The notes below the pieces were generated by a model. The model did no database searches. It saw only the letters and a list, made by a program, of their open reading frames with translations, and was not told the DNA's origin. Made by a program: the position numbers and the translations under genes. DNA of 6,962 bases from Betaproteobacteria bacterium (GTDB lineage Bacteria > Pseudomonadota > Gammaproteobacteria > Tethybacterales > Tethybacteraceae). The stretch covers positions 1 to 6,962 of the forward strand of contig JAPORI010000166.1 in the NCBI GenBank assembly GCA_026710225.1. The letters run 5' to 3'. Shown here piece by piece: positions 6,272 to 6,962 of this stretch (the first letter of the stretch is position 1; each line of letters begins with the position of its first letter).

Positions 6272-6478
6272 CTAGATGCGATCGTTGATGATCGCAAACA
6301 ATCGGCGGAGGATTCGGGCCGGAATTGCCGGCGGCGAGGAATCCGGATTTGCCGGGCCAGCTTTGTCTTGCGTCTCGTTGCTGCGGATGCGGTTTGGGCA
6401 GCCGGCCGCGATTTGCTCTTGCAGTTCGCGCAGCCGGCGGTCATAGCTGGCGCGCAGGATCGGAAGTTCTTCCTTCAT
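6272..6478 (-). CDS. Hypothetical protein, 68 residues
   Basis: I do not recognise this gene. It encodes 68 residues with no signal peptide or membrane segment. Residues 1-25 (with YDRRLRELQEQIA) are rich in charged residues and look helical or coiled-coil. Residues 34-52 are polar and Pro-rich (GPANPDSSPPAIPA), and a short basic-hydrophobic end follows (RILRRLFAIINDRI). There is one cysteine. The ATG overlaps the stop of the preceding unknown gene by four bases (ATGA), the usual sign of translational coupling and the best argument that it is real; codon choice also matches the neighbours. It ends 33 bases before ccmA. It may be a small partner of the upstream protein, or a decaying reading frame. 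Nothing links it to cytochrome c maturation apart from position. Confidence 0.5.
   Translation of the reverse strand: MKEELPILRASYDRRLRELQEQIAAGCPNRIRSNETQDKAGPANPDSSPPAIPARILRRLFAIINDRI
6277..6296. repeat. 7-base-stem hairpin at the 3' end of the 68-residue gene
   Basis: TGCGATC (6277-6283) and GATCGCA (6290-6296) form a perfect 7-base stem with a 6-base loop. It lies in the last codons of the unknown 68-residue gene, about 40 bases upstream of ccmA. No T-run follows on the minus strand, so it is not a classic intrinsic terminator. It could mark a processing site or a partial transcription stop between the unknown pair and ccmA. Confidence 0.35.
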
Positions 6479-6962
6479 CGGTAGATCGGATACAGGCGGA
6501 CCTGATCCCTGACAAACAGCACCACGTTTCCGTCAACGCTCGGATCGATGCTGGCGGTGAGCCGGCAGGCGTATCGATAATGCTCCGCCCGGGCCTGTTC
6601 GAGCAGGCGTCCGAATTCAAGCAGTTGGCTGCGGCCAATCCAGCCTTGCGGATAGTTGCGCAGCACGGCAAGCGGCCCGGTCAGGGCGCGCTCGACAACC
6701 GGCTCGGCGGCCGGGAAAATCGCCCGCAGTCGATAACTGCCATCAGCGGCGCGCCAATCGATGGCAAACGCAAGATGGTGTCCGGCCGGCGGTCGCGGCC
6801 AGCAGGGAGTGAAGCCGAGCTTGTCGTACAGGGATGATGCCAGTTGCTGCTCGAGTTGCTCGATGCGTTGATTTTCCCGTTGCTGCTCGGTTGCGCCTGT
6901 CTGGCTGATCGTCTTGATTTGCGCCTCGTCGATACCCGATTTGCGCGCGTGTTCGACAACCT
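6475..6962 (-). CDS. Hypothetical protein with coiled-coil segment, C-terminal 161 residues
   Basis: The gene runs off the right edge; 161 residues up to the TGA at 6475-6477 are visible and no start can be chosen. The first visible part (about residues 23-41, ending in RIEQLEQQLASSL) has the spacing of a coiled coil. It is followed by a compact domain with KLGFTPCWPRPP, then HHLAFAIDWRAADG and AIFPAAEPVV. The last 50 residues contain an amphipathic helix (SQLLEFGRLLEQAR), HYRYACRLTAS and a final NVVLFVRDQVRLYPIYR. There is no membrane segment in this part. The frame is open throughout and its codon use matches the neighbours, so it is a real gene. I cannot assign a family. The layout loosely recalls coiled-coil proteins encoded beside MotA/TolQ/ExbB-type proton-channel genes, but that is an impression only. 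The next gene overlaps its stop by four bases. Confidence 0.7.
   Translation of the reverse strand, partial: VVEHARKSGIDEAQIKTISQTGATEQQRENQRIEQLEQQLASSLYDKLGFTPCWPRPPAGHHLAFAIDWRAADGSYRLRAIFPAAEPVVERALTGPLAVLRNYPQGWIGRSQLLEFGRLLEQARAEHYRYACRLTASIDPSVDGNVVLFVRDQVRLYPIYR

Noticed and set aside
6239..6275. Promoter for ccmA in the 33-base gap (TAGACA and TAGAAT on the minus strand)
   Set aside because: The two hexamers are only about 13 bases apart and the second is too close to the start codon; the match is too weak to call.
6253..6444. Alternative minus-strand frame over the 68-residue gene
   Set aside because: Its product is Arg/Ser/Ala-rich without helical pattern and is not linked to the neighbouring gene, unlike the ATGA-coupled frame at 6272-6478.
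5681..6484. Plus-strand open frame of 267 codons opposite ccmA
   Set aside because: It lies over ccmA, whose Walker A, signature and Walker B motifs are intact on the minus strand. The plus-strand product is Gln/Arg/Ala-rich with no domain.
6325..6837. Plus-strand open frame of 170 codons opposite the unknown genes
   Set aside because: The minus-strand frame is open to the window edge, has coiled-coil and structured-domain patterns, and links by ATGA to the next gene. The plus-strand product has no coherent pattern.
1..6962. CRISPR array, insertion sequence, tRNA or phage attachment site
   Set aside because: No spaced repeats, terminal inverted repeats, transposase, cloverleaf pattern or integrase was seen on either strand.

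Overview
The window looks like a chromosomal segment of a Gram-negative proteobacterium, most likely a gamma- or betaproteobacterium. The reasons are a System I (Ccm) cytochrome c maturation cluster, a fused bifunctional HldE that makes ADP-heptose for lipopolysaccharide, a short-form HisG, and a complex I NuoE. Base composition is GC-rich and coding density is very high. All stop codons fit the standard bacterial code. No tRNA, rRNA, insertion sequence, CRISPR array or phage gene is visible.

Left half, plus strand (bases 1-3633): a tightly packed gene string. It holds the C-terminal part of nuoE (respiratory complex I), hisG and hisD (first and last steps of histidine synthesis) and hldE (two steps of ADP-heptose synthesis). 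hisG starts 12 bases after the nuoE stop. hisD overlaps hisG by 8 bases and hldE overlaps hisD by a few bases, so the four are probably co-transcribed although their pathways are unrelated. nuoF does not follow nuoE and hisC does not follow hisD, so both of the usual operons are broken up here.

Right half, minus strand (bases 6962 down to 3638): ccmA-ccmB-ccmC-ccmD-ccmE, joined by overlaps or a 9-base gap. CcmA (ATPase), CcmB and CcmC (membrane subunits) and CcmD (small membrane adaptor) load haem onto and release it from the periplasmic haem chaperone CcmE. The cluster stops at ccmE, whose stop codon lies 4 bases from that of convergent hldE. The later genes (ccmF, ccmG, ccmH) are not here.

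Upstream of ccmA on the minus strand (6272-6962) are two overlapping genes I cannot name: the C-terminal 161 residues of a protein with a coiled-coil stretch, and a 68-residue protein. They are the only part of the window not explained by housekeeping functions. I see no strong evidence for a new biological system, but this pair is the place to look, and the genes beyond base 6962 would decide it. No stretch over 300 bases lacks a gene.
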